Shown here: one piece after another, positions 44,245 through 51,983 of the stretch
Numbering within the stretch: position 1 is the stretch's first letter
Layout of the letters: each line of letters begins with the position of its first letter
DNA from: Gammaproteobacteria bacterium
Lineage (GTDB): Bacteria; Pseudomonadota; Gammaproteobacteria; Pseudomonadales; Halieaceae
Assembly (NCBI GenBank): GCA_030426545.1
Contig: JAUHYL010000006.1
Span: forward strand, 39,168 to 103,167
DNA: 64,000 bases
Reading direction: 5' to 3'
Notes under the pieces: generated by a model
Database searches by the model: none
What the model was told of the DNA's origin: nothing
Seen by the model: the letters and a program-made list of their open reading frames with translations, nothing else
Translations under genes and position numbers: made by a program

Positions 44245-45183
44245 TTACTTGAATATTCCGCGTCGATACAGGCCCCAGAAGAAGCCCCAGAGGTGGATCA
44301 GTGGGGCGCGCCGCACCTTGTCCGGAATCACTACCGTTTCACCGGAATGGCGTTCCAGCTTCCAGGCAATGTAGTCCAGCCCACCCTCGAACGTGAACAG
44401 TGCCTTGACCAGGCGCAGCACGGAAAACAGCTTGCCCTGCACTTTGCGCAGCGTCCAGGCGAGGCGGTTCAGCGCCTTCCCGGTTGCACCGGGCGATGCG
44501 CGGTACTGCACCTCGTCGCCAGCTTCAATCAGCTCGAACCCATGGCCCAGCGAGCCCGCATGGTGGTGTGTGACCGTGGCATAGAATCCGGCGGCGGACT
44601 GCACCAGCTCTGCTGCACGGCCACTGCGCTCGGTGCGCAGTTCAGTGGCATAGCTCAGACCCAGCGCCCCTTCCCACAGCGAGAGTAGCGAGCCCGAGCG
44701 AGGCAGAGACGGCAGTGCGCGCTGCAACAGGGTTTTTGCGGCGCCCAGCAGGGCGCATTCCATGCGTGCCCGCGTTGCAGCGTCCCTCACCTGGACGATG
44801 CAGGTAGGTTGTGCAAAGCGGCCCCAGATGTAGGACTCAAACCAGGCGCGACTGCAACCGCGCTCGAAATCGCCGATGGAGATGACGGTGACCTTGGCGC
44901 GCAGGGTTTTGTCGCCACTGCTTTCCTGCGCATAGAAGACGTTCGGCGGCAGCAACCAGTTGGCCGCCGCGAGCAGCCCGGGGCCGTAGGCGCTGCGATA
45001 GTTATCGCAGATCAGGTACAGGTCAAGCAGGCCGTCGTAGATGTCACCACTGCGCAGGCAGGAGCCGTAGATGAGCGTGCAGCACACGGCATTGTTGTGG
45101 CGCTGGTAGAGAGCGTCCAGCAGCGCCTGCAGCTGTTCGTTGGAGGCGGGGTCGGGACCGGGTACGTTTGGATAGCCGCTCAC
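44245..45183 (-). CDS. Putative nucleotidyltransferase-like protein, third gene of lipid-kinase operon
   Basis: A 312-residue protein. The start of the recognisable region (TLIYGSCLRSGDIYDGLLDLYLIC near residue 35) resembles the GS...D.D nucleotidyltransferase loop. Later there are hydrophobic segments (LFSVLRLVKALFTFEGGLDYIAWKLERHSG) and a C-terminal WGFFWGLYRRGIFK. Mitochondrial Tam41 (CDP-diacylglycerol synthase) has a similar layout, so a lipid-cytidylyltransferase role is possible, but the second catalytic acid is not certain. The GTG start at 45183 overlaps the kinase stop as GTGA. I am not sure of the family. Confidence 0.5.
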   Translation of the reverse strand: MSGYPNVPGPDPASNEQLQALLDALYQRHNNAVCCTLIYGSCLRSGDIYDGLLDLYLICDNYRSAYGPGLLAAANWLLPPNVFYAQESSGDKTLRAKVTVISIGDFERGCSRAWFESYIWGRFAQPTCIVQVRDAATRARMECALLGAAKTLLQRALPSLPRSGSLLSLWEGALGLSYATELRTERSGRAAELVQSAAGFYATVTHHHAGSLGHGFELIEAGDEVQYRASPGATGKALNRLAWTLRKVQGKLFSVLRLVKALFTFEGGLDYIAWKLERHSGETVVIPDKVRRAPLIHLWGFFWGLYRRGIFK

Positions 45184-46133
45184 AGCTGCAAAAATTCCAG
45201 CGCCGGGGTGGCTGTGATGCTCAGGTGGCCGTTGCAGTTCAGTATCTCGCCATCCAGATTCAATGGCCCGGTCAGCGCAAGCCCGAGGCGTTGGCAATTG
45301 TGGCTGCGGTAACCTGATTCGGGTACGGCGTTTCGATTGGGCTTGCCCCGTATGATCGACAGGAAAGTGCGGGCAAAGCGAGTGCAGCCCTGTTCCATCA
45401 GCGTCAGACGAATCTCGCCGGGCTCGTCTCCCCAGAACGGGCGCATGCCAAAAGACAGCCGTTGAAGCGTGCTAACCGCAAGAATCAGCGTGTCGAACGG
45501 CTGCGCAGGCCCGTCATCCAGCGCCAGTTCGACGCTGACATGGCGATTGAACTCGGGGTCGTCGCGCAAGACACCCCAAACGGTTCTGAGGGTGCCGAGG
45601 ATCAGACTGAAGTCGTCGCGTAGCCCGCGCGAGTGAATTTCCCGGTGGGCGTACTCGGTACCGTGAATAATCGCGCCGCCGCCAAGGAACATGGTGTAGT
45701 GGGCGCTCCCATCTTCAGGAACCACTCTGAGCAGCGAGCGCTGCGTGGTGCGGCGTTCACCACCGCGGTCGCACCAGTCACAGAATCTGTCCACTGCCTT
45801 GCGCAGAGATCCCTGTACGCCAATGTCACCGGCATTCATATTGGCGGTGCCGCCGGGCAGCAGGGCGATTAGAGGGGGGTGTGGGAAGAAGTCTGTCTCG
45901 AAAAGGCGGCCCAGCAGAGCCGAACTGGTGCCATCGCCGCCGTTGATCGCCAGTACCTCGATGCGATTCTCGGCCAGTTGCGCCAGGGCTGTATCGATAT
46001 CGTCGGCGCTCTGGGTGATACAATGGTGTATGCCCGGTGAGCGCTGCACCCGTGCGCAGATGCGCTCGAACTGGGATCTGTTGTGGCCGCTGCCGGGATT
46101 GCTGACCATGCCGACCGCGGGGGCGGCTGTCAC
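45180..46133 (-). CDS. Diacylglycerol kinase-superfamily lipid kinase, candidate ceramide kinase
   Basis: A protein of 317 residues with the DAGK catalytic motif INGGDGTSS (Gly65-Thr69), PGGTANMNA near residue 93, and SNPGSGHNRSQF at the N-terminus. Such enzymes phosphorylate lipids such as diacylglycerol, sphingosine or ceramide in the cytosol or at the membrane. In Caulobacter a kinase of this superfamily, CpgB, acts on ceramide in ceramide phosphoglycerate synthesis. With a ceramide pathway in this window, ceramide is the leading substrate, but diacylglycerol is an alternative. The GTG start overlaps the upstream stop as GTGA; operon 46996 to 44245. Confidence 0.75.
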   Translation of the reverse strand: MTAAPAVGMVSNPGSGHNRSQFERICARVQRSPGIHHCITQSADDIDTALAQLAENRIEVLAINGGDGTSSALLGRLFETDFFPHPPLIALLPGGTANMNAGDIGVQGSLRKAVDRFCDWCDRGGERRTTQRSLLRVVPEDGSAHYTMFLGGGAIIHGTEYAHREIHSRGLRDDFSLILGTLRTVWGVLRDDPEFNRHVSVELALDDGPAQPFDTLILAVSTLQRLSFGMRPFWGDEPGEIRLTLMEQGCTRFARTFLSIIRGKPNRNAVPESGYRSHNCQRLGLALTGPLNLDGEILNCNGHLSITATPALEFLQL

Positions 46134-46996
46134 GATGTGGCCGACCTCATTCTGACGGATTTCAGGTTGATGGCCTTTTCACCGATACGCGGTGCCACCC
46201 CGCGCAATTGCAAGGGCAGGTCGTTTTGCCGGTCGAAAAAAATCAACAGGTCGCCCGACAGGCCCAGCAGGCTGAAATCATCCTTGTCTACCAGGCTCCC
46301 GGCGGGTTCTACCTTGATCGCCACGCCCAGTGTTTCGCGGGTGTCGGTTACCGTGGTGCCGTCCGCCAGGGTGTAATTCGCCTGTACCGGAATGCCCGTG
46401 CCGCAGGTCAGGGTGGCACGGTAGAAATTCTCATCGGTGTGCACCAGCACCTCGCGGCTGGCGCCGGGACCCTTCTGCTGTAAATGCGAGGCGATGACGA
46501 TAAGCAGGTAGGGGCTGGTGACGACCAGCCGGTCTTTGTTCTCCGGGTAAAACAGCTTGGTCTGACTGGCCAGCGCCCAACTGGACGGGTCGGAATTTTG
46601 CGCATCGGAGCGCGCCTGGCCTCTTGGCTCCCGGCGCTCACGCAGCAGGTGCTTATCGGCGTAAACGTATGATTTTAAACGGCTGTCCTGTTTGCCGTGG
46701 CTGACGCGCTCGCGGCGCTGTAGGCGTCCACTGGCGGGGTCCAGTTGCATCGTCACCTGCTCGGAATTACCGGGCACCGCACTGACAGCCTCGAACTGCC
46801 AGAGCGTCTTGTCCTCTGGCGAGGCAGTCAGTTCCAGACGGGAGCTGGCCGTGGCCCAGAACGCCTTTTCCTCAAACTCCAGCACCTGCCAGGCGGGCAG
46901 GCCCGGGCCCGTGCCGGCGCTGGCCAGTAGTGGATAGAGCACCAGCATGGGCGCCAACAGGCAGAGAATGAGGGGGCGATGGCAGATGAGCATCAT
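46130..46996 (-). CDS. Secreted hypothetical protein at head of lipid-kinase operon
   Basis: A protein of 288 residues with a signal peptide (LILCLLAPMLVLYPLLASAG). The mature part is beta-rich, for example WQVLEFEEKAFWATASSRLELTA and ENFYRATLTCGTGIPVQANYT, and ends in ATS. I recognise no family. It is translationally coupled (GTGA) with the lipid-kinase gene, so it probably acts in the same pathway, for example as a periplasmic lipid-binding or head-group-processing protein. That is inference. ATG 46996 or 46993 is the start. About 225 bases upstream separate it from the sulfotransferase cassette. Confidence 0.6.
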   Translation of the reverse strand: MMLICHRPLILCLLAPMLVLYPLLASAGTGPGLPAWQVLEFEEKAFWATASSRLELTASPEDKTLWQFEAVSAVPGNSEQVTMQLDPASGRLQRRERVSHGKQDSRLKSYVYADKHLLRERREPRGQARSDAQNSDPSSWALASQTKLFYPENKDRLVVTSPYLLIVIASHLQQKGPGASREVLVHTDENFYRATLTCGTGIPVQANYTLADGTTVTDTRETLGVAIKVEPAGSLVDKDDFSLLGLSGDLLIFFDRQNDLPLQLRGVAPRIGEKAINLKSVRMRSATS

Positions 46997-47222
46997 GTCC
47001 GTTCAGAAATCGCGATAAGCATAGTATCGGTTAGGCATGCGCGCCTGGTGAATAGTTCCTGCCGCGTAGTGGGGTGTTTCCCGAAATGCGAAATAAAACC
47101 TTAAAAAACAGTGGGTTAGGTGATGATGGCGAATGCCGTTAAAAATACCACGCCAACTTGTGAGCCGCCCGGGCATCGGCTACCCTTCGCCGCTTATTCT
47201 GCCCTGACCAGGTAATACTTTC

Positions 47223-48149
47223 ATGCATATGATTATCAAGCGACTGATCAAATGGTTGGTACGCGCGATTTCGGTATTTTTACCAGAGGAGAAAGCGCAC
47301 CAGCTGCAGCGCTGGCGCAGGGGCCGGGAAGAGCACTGGAAATACCGCCACTGCCAGTACATCTTTGCATCCTACGGCAAAAGCGGACGCACCTGGGTGC
47401 GGGTGATGATCTCCCGCTACTTTCAGTTGGTCTACAACTTGCCCGACAATATTTTAATGGGCTTCGACAACTACACGCGTATCAACAGCGCCATTCCGAA
47501 AATCTTCTTCACCCATGACAACTACCTGCGCCATTACACCGGCAACGTGGATTCGAAGAAGGATTTTTATGACCGAAAGACCATTCTGCTGGTACGTAAC
47601 CCGATCGACGTGGCTGTCTCCCAGTTCCACCAGTGGAAGTACCGCATGCGCCCGGAAAAAAAGGCGATGAATAACTATCCGGCACATGAGGCGGATATCT
47701 CTGTGTACGAGTTCGTCAAGCACGAGGGACAGGGTCTGGCGCACATTATTGAGTTCATGAACGGCTGGGCGCGCGAACTGTCCAATATTCCCGAGCTACT
47801 TGTTGTGCGCTATGAGGATTTGCGTTCACATCCCGAGCAGGAGATGGCGAGAATCGTGGAGTTCCTCGGCCTTGAAGCCAATGACGACTACCTGAAAGAC
47901 ACCGCCGAATTCGCCTCGGTGGAAAACCTGCGCAAGAAGGAGAAGGAAAACTACTTCTGGCGCAGCGGCAGCCGCGTACAGGCCAAGGATGTCAACGATC
48001 CCAACACCTATAAAGTGCGCAAGGCCAAGGTAGGCGGCTACCGGGATTACTTTGACGACGATCAAGTGGCAGAATTGACCGAGATGGTAGATTCTTCCCT
48101 GCTGCCCGCCTTCGGTTATACCAGCGCGGAGATTGGAGAAGCCCGTTGA
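47223..48149 (+). CDS. Sulfotransferase, GKSGRTW-type, first gene of cassette
   Basis: A 308-residue SULT-like protein. The P-loop is YGKSGRTWVRVMISR (residues 51-65), the family segment IFFTHDNYLRHYTGNVDSKKDF follows, the 3'-phosphate site is RNPIDVAVSQFHQWKY, and the C-terminal block is YKVRKAKVGGYRDYFDDDQ. Here the R-D-P-R-D motif reads RNPIDV, as in the copy at 27983. ATG at 47223 aligns exactly with the copy at 33170 up to WRRGREE. The stop overlaps the next gene's TTG start. The acceptor is unknown. Confidence 0.88.
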   Translation: MHMIIKRLIKWLVRAISVFLPEEKAHQLQRWRRGREEHWKYRHCQYIFASYGKSGRTWVRVMISRYFQLVYNLPDNILMGFDNYTRINSAIPKIFFTHDNYLRHYTGNVDSKKDFYDRKTILLVRNPIDVAVSQFHQWKYRMRPEKKAMNNYPAHEADISVYEFVKHEGQGLAHIIEFMNGWARELSNIPELLVVRYEDLRSHPEQEMARIVEFLGLEANDDYLKDTAEFASVENLRKKEKENYFWRSGSRVQAKDVNDPNTYKVRKAKVGGYRDYFDDDQVAELTEMVDSSLLPAFGYTSAEIGEAR

Positions 48150-49060
48150 GTGACAAGTGTGTATTCATTCACACCAATGAGCGCCAGTGGCTTGGCGCAC
48201 TGGTGGCTGAATATTCAATGCGCCGCAACAGCCGCAAAGCAGACAGCTTCGACGTGCGCTTTATCCACACCCGTGACTACCCCTACCTGAGCGCGAAAGA
48301 AGGCCAGACTTTTCTGCGTGGCGGCACCACGCGCGTGTGGCACATGGATGATCTGCAGTCGTTCACCCCGCTGCGCTTTCTACCCCCGAAATTGATGAAC
48401 TTTGCAGGCCGTGCGGTAGTCACTGACCCGGATGTGTTTGCCGTGGGTGATATCTGCGAGCTACTTGAGCGCGATATGGAGGGCGCGGCGGTCATGGGTC
48501 GCAGGCGCTCTGCAAAGGAGGAAAAGCAGTCACAGGTGGCTACCAGCGTGATGCTAATGGATTGCGCCAGGCTCACTCACTGGAACGCCGAAGCTGAGTT
48601 TGAGCAATTGTTCCGACAGGAAAAAGATTACAAAGAATGGATGGTGCTGGCTTACGAAGACCCGGCCAACATCGGCTACTTCGAAGACTACTGGAACGAC
48701 TTCGATCATCTGGATGCGCATACTCGCTTGCTGCATAACACCAAGCGCAAAACGCAGCCCTGGAAGACCGGGCTCCCGGTTGATTACACGCCCGCGGATA
48801 AGTTCAAAGACAAGCCCCTGCTCGCATCGGCGAACCGGCTGCGCACGAAACTGTTTGGCGAATACGGCTTGCTGGGGCGCTATCAACCGCATCCGGATCC
48901 CAAGCAAGAGGCGCTGTTTTTCGGCCTGCTGAAGGAGTGCCTGCAGGTAGGTCACGTCACGGAAGATCTCGTGCGCCAGGAGATGGCAAAAAACCACGTG
49001 CGGCACGATGCCTTTGCGGTACTTGAACGCACGCCCGACCTCGAGCGCCGCGCCGCATGA
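48146..49060 (+). CDS. GT8-like glycosyltransferase family protein, copy 3
   Basis: The 304-residue protein is paralogous to those at 40845 and 43103. It has CVFIHTNERQWLGALVAEYSMRRN, DxD as VVTDPDVFAVGDICE, VMLMDCARLTHWN, and LHNTKRKTQPWKTGLPVDYTP. TTG at 48146 overlaps the sulfotransferase stop as TTGA, and the gene's own stop overlaps the oxygenase ATG as ATGA. Tight coupling suggests one pathway or complex. A glycosyltransferase role is inferred from the DxD and KPW-like segments. Confidence 0.75.
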   Translation: MSDKCVFIHTNERQWLGALVAEYSMRRNSRKADSFDVRFIHTRDYPYLSAKEGQTFLRGGTTRVWHMDDLQSFTPLRFLPPKLMNFAGRAVVTDPDVFAVGDICELLERDMEGAAVMGRRRSAKEEKQSQVATSVMLMDCARLTHWNAEAEFEQLFRQEKDYKEWMVLAYEDPANIGYFEDYWNDFDHLDAHTRLLHNTKRKTQPWKTGLPVDYTPADKFKDKPLLASANRLRTKLFGEYGLLGRYQPHPDPKQEALFFGLLKECLQVGHVTEDLVRQEMAKNHVRHDAFAVLERTPDLERRAA

Positions 49061-49770
49061 AATACCTCGATATCGAAAAGCTCAGAGCACTGGACCGTGA
49101 GGAGTTCATGGGGGTCAAACCCTATCCTTTTTATAATGAACCCCTGCTGACTGCCGACGGCTTCACAGAACTTCTGGAGAATATGCCTCCACTGGAAATG
49201 TTCATGGAGATCATGGGCAAGGAGCGCCGCGCGGGCCAGGCACCCCATGATCGTTATTCGCTTGAGTACACACCGAATATGCCCGTGCCAAAACCGTGGC
49301 AGGTATTTATTGCAGAGCTATGCTCGGATGACTATCGCAACGAGATCCAGCGCCTGCTGGGTGCGCGCAAGGTAGAGTTTCGTTTTCACTGGCACTATAC
49401 GCCCTCAGGCGCCGATGTTTCTCCCCACTGTGACGCGCGGCGTGAGCATGGTTCGCACCTGTTCTACTTCAATGCTGAGGACGACTGGGATCCGGCGTGG
49501 GGCGGGGCCACACTGGCACTGGATGACGGCGGCAGGCTCGACTACAACTCTGCCCCGGATTACGACGACTTCGATAACATCATCGAATTCGACTCCATGG
49601 GAAATTCCAGCGCCCTGATGCTGCGCACCGATCATTCCTGGCACGCGGTGCGGCCGATAAACTGCCCCGAGGGGAAACTGCGCCGGGTCTTTATCGTCGT
49701 GGTCAATCCAGACAACCTGTTCTGGAAAGTGCGTGACAGAGTCATCGGCAAAACCATCCAGCGCTTCTGA
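49057..49770 (+). CDS. 2OG-Fe(II) oxygenase-like protein in sulfotransferase cassette
   Basis: A protein of 237 residues, paralogue of that at 8783. Iron ligands HCD appear in GADVSPHCDARREHGSHLFYF, the distal His in TDHSWHAVRPINCPEG, and a basic residue in KLRRVFIVVVN may bind 2-oxoglutarate. The segment FHWHYTPSGADVSPHCDARR matches the earlier copy nearly residue for residue. Translation overlaps both neighbours (ATGA at its start; 38 bases with the PPTase gene). It would hydroxylate a glycan or lipid intermediate; substrate unknown. Confidence 0.78.
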   Translation: MKYLDIEKLRALDREEFMGVKPYPFYNEPLLTADGFTELLENMPPLEMFMEIMGKERRAGQAPHDRYSLEYTPNMPVPKPWQVFIAELCSDDYRNEIQRLLGARKVEFRFHWHYTPSGADVSPHCDARREHGSHLFYFNAEDDWDPAWGGATLALDDGGRLDYNSAPDYDDFDNIIEFDSMGNSSALMLRTDHSWHAVRPINCPEGKLRRVFIVVVNPDNLFWKVRDRVIGKTIQRF

Positions 49771-50461
49771 TCGCTGCGACAACCCCTCTGCTTTTGCGCA
49801 GAGCCTGGATCGAGGTCAACTCCATCTGTGGCTGAGCCACTGCGCGCGCGCAGAATCCTCGGAGCAGTTCCGGCGTCGGGTACTGGCTACCTACACCGGG
49901 ATCGCGGCTCCCGAGCAGCGTTACTCCCTGGGCGAGCACGGTAAGCCCGCCCTGGCGCATGCGTCTCCCCCTGCGTTCAATATCAGCCATAGCGGAGACT
50001 GGTTGGCCTGTGTCGTGGCTGAGCATGGCGCCGGCGCCCTTGGCGTGGACATGGAGGTGGTGTCATCACGCCGTGAGATAATGACGCTTGCCAGGCGCTT
50101 CTACGCCCCCGCAGAGGTGGCACGGCTCGAGACGCTACAGGGGCAGCGGCAGCTGGATCACTTCTACGATCTGTGGACACTGAAAGAAGCGGCGGTGAAG
50201 GCGCGTGGCGAGGCGCTGGCGCCCAGTCTCAACAAAGTGATTTTCGATGTTGTTCGCCCGGACGGCGACGTCGGCACGATCGTACCGGCTGAGCCGCGCG
50301 ATAGGGGCCCACACTACTACCTGCTGGAGCCCGTAGATGGGTTGCGCCTAGCGATCTGTTGCCACGGACTGCGCAAGCAACCCGCGCGACTACGCGTGTA
50401 CCAGGAGTCGGCGGCGGAAGAGGGTGGCGAAGTGTTTCCGGTTTTGCGGGCTCAATCGTGA
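49733..50461 (+). CDS. 4'-phosphopantetheinyl transferase, Sfp-type
   Basis: A protein of 242 residues with the three Sfp/PPTase motifs: FNISHSGDW, GVDMEVV and FYDLWTLKEAAVKARG. The first aspartate and the glutamate pair that bind magnesium and CoA are present. It would convert apo- to holo-acyl carrier proteins in the cytosol. GTG at 49733 lies inside the oxygenase gene. A nearby likely substrate is the dedicated ACP at 22419, which would link this cassette functionally to the ceramide locus. Its position at the end of a sulfotransferase/GT/oxygenase cassette is unexpected. Confidence 0.88.
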   Translation: MTESSAKPSSASDRCDNPSAFAQSLDRGQLHLWLSHCARAESSEQFRRRVLATYTGIAAPEQRYSLGEHGKPALAHASPPAFNISHSGDWLACVVAEHGAGALGVDMEVVSSRREIMTLARRFYAPAEVARLETLQGQRQLDHFYDLWTLKEAAVKARGEALAPSLNKVIFDVVRPDGDVGTIVPAEPRDRGPHYYLLEPVDGLRLAICCHGLRKQPARLRVYQESAAEEGGEVFPVLRAQS

Positions 50462-50554
50462 GCAGCGCCCTTTATCTGCTGCTACCGGCGGGAAGTGGGA
50501 GATTGGGCGCGTATCTTGTACACTTTGCGTTAAGGGGAAGGGGACAGGAACAGC

Positions 50555-51289
50555 ATGCTGATTGACAGCTTTTATACTGAGCAGGACGGCGTTATATCCT
50601 TCACCCGTGAGCAGGGCAGTGAGTTCGCCAAGGGTATTTCCAGCGATTTCAATCCACTGCATGACGCCGACGGTGCGCGCTTCTGCATTCCCGGTGACCT
50701 GCTCTTTGCTGTCGTACTCGCGCGTTACGGCGTCAGTCGGCATATGGAGTTTTTCTTCTCCGGCATGGTCACTGATAACGTCGAGTTGATCCTGCCGCCA
50801 CCGGCGAATGAGTTGGTACTGTGCGATGCTGAGGGCAGGGATTACCTGCGTGTCGAGCGCAGTGGCGGGATCTCGGATTCCACCGCCCTGATCGAGAACC
50901 TGACGCGCAGCTATGTAGAATTCTCCGGCGAGACCTTCCCGCATATTCTCGCACCGCTAATGGCCGAGCAGAATGCGATGATCAACTATGCGCGCCCCAT
51001 TGTGATGTACCAGAGTATGACGATTGACCTGGATACGTTGGCGATCGAAGCGCCGCTTTTGCAAAGTGATCACAATGCGTTGGAGGTAAATGGCAGGCGG
51101 GGTGCCGCGAAGCTGGCATTCAATCTGCTGCAGGACGGCCAGGTCATTGGCCGCGGCTGCAAGCGCATGGCGCTGGGTGGGCTCAGGGAATATGACCAGG
51201 AGGTCATGGCGCTGGCAATCGCCGACTATGATTCCCGCAGAGAGGTTTATCTTTCGGGTCGGGGCAAAGCCGGTTCTTCCAACGAGTGA
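50555..51289 (+). CDS. DUF3581 family protein
   Basis: The 244-residue protein matches DUF3581 from the pattern ISSDFNPLHDADGARFCIPGDLLFAVVLARYG and GRGCKRMALGG, found in Vibrio, Shewanella and relatives. Parts of it recall the FNPLH motif of hotdog-fold dehydratases, so a thioester-type fold is possible. Function is not established. It has a strong purine-rich region upstream (GGGGAAGGGGACAGGAA) and starts with ATG at 50555. It is not clearly cotranscribed with the upstream cassette (93-base gap). Confidence 0.8.
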   Translation: MLIDSFYTEQDGVISFTREQGSEFAKGISSDFNPLHDADGARFCIPGDLLFAVVLARYGVSRHMEFFFSGMVTDNVELILPPPANELVLCDAEGRDYLRVERSGGISDSTALIENLTRSYVEFSGETFPHILAPLMAEQNAMINYARPIVMYQSMTIDLDTLAIEAPLLQSDHNALEVNGRRGAAKLAFNLLQDGQVIGRGCKRMALGGLREYDQEVMALAIADYDSRREVYLSGRGKAGSSNE

Positions 51290-51395
51290 ACTGAGGCTGC
51301 CGGTGCTGGATCGCAGTCCGCGCCGACGAATTGCCTGACAAGGCTCTTCTACTGCACTATCCTGATAATTTACTGTCCACGCGAGGATTGTACTT

Positions 51396-51920
51396 TTGAG
51401 CGACTATTTCGAGTGTACCCCGGTAGGGGTCGAGTTTTTGCAGGAGACCCCCAACGTTTTTGTTGCCGAGGAGATTGTGCGCGCCACACCGGAGCAGATC
51501 TTTGATGTGTTTGAAGACGCCGAGTCCTGGCCGGAGTGGGCAACGCCTATCCAGCGTGTTGAATGGACCTCGCCGAAGCCCTACCAGATAGGTACCACCC
51601 GCAGTGTACACATGATGGGTGGATTGGTTGGGCACGAGACCTTTGTTGAGTGGGAGCGTGGTAAGCGCATGGCCTTCACCTTTGTTGGCGCCAGTAAGGA
51701 CGCTACCGAGAAGTTTCTTGAAGATTATCGAGTGACGGATCTGGGAGACGGTACCTGCAGGGTGCAGTGGTTTATGGCAATGGAAGTGCGCGGTTTTTCG
51801 CGCCACCTGATGTTCCTTACTCGTCCGATCATGCGCTGGTATAACCGGCGCATGTTCAAGCGCTTCAGGGAATACACGGAAGCGTATGTTCAGCGCGCCG
51901 CCACTGTCGAGGCGGCTTGA
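51396..51920 (+). CDS. SRPBCC-family protein
   Basis: The 174-residue protein has the START-like SRPBCC fold pattern typical of polyketide_cyc2/coenzyme Q-binding proteins: VFVAEEIVRATPEQIFDVFEDAESWPEWATPIQRVEW, then beta strands and a C-terminal helix. Such proteins bind hydrophobic ligands or act on polyketide or lipid intermediates. A TTG start with AGGA eight bases upstream fits. It stands between the DUF3581 gene and the sulfatase gene. Ligand unknown. Confidence 0.78.
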   Translation: MSDYFECTPVGVEFLQETPNVFVAEEIVRATPEQIFDVFEDAESWPEWATPIQRVEWTSPKPYQIGTTRSVHMMGGLVGHETFVEWERGKRMAFTFVGASKDATEKFLEDYRVTDLGDGTCRVQWFMAMEVRGFSRHLMFLTRPIMRWYNRRMFKRFREYTEAYVQRAATVEAA

Positions 51921-51983
51921 GCGCTCGACAGCAGGTGTATCAATAGCGTGTGAAGCACCCGGCGAAATAGCGGTGGTGGTTGA

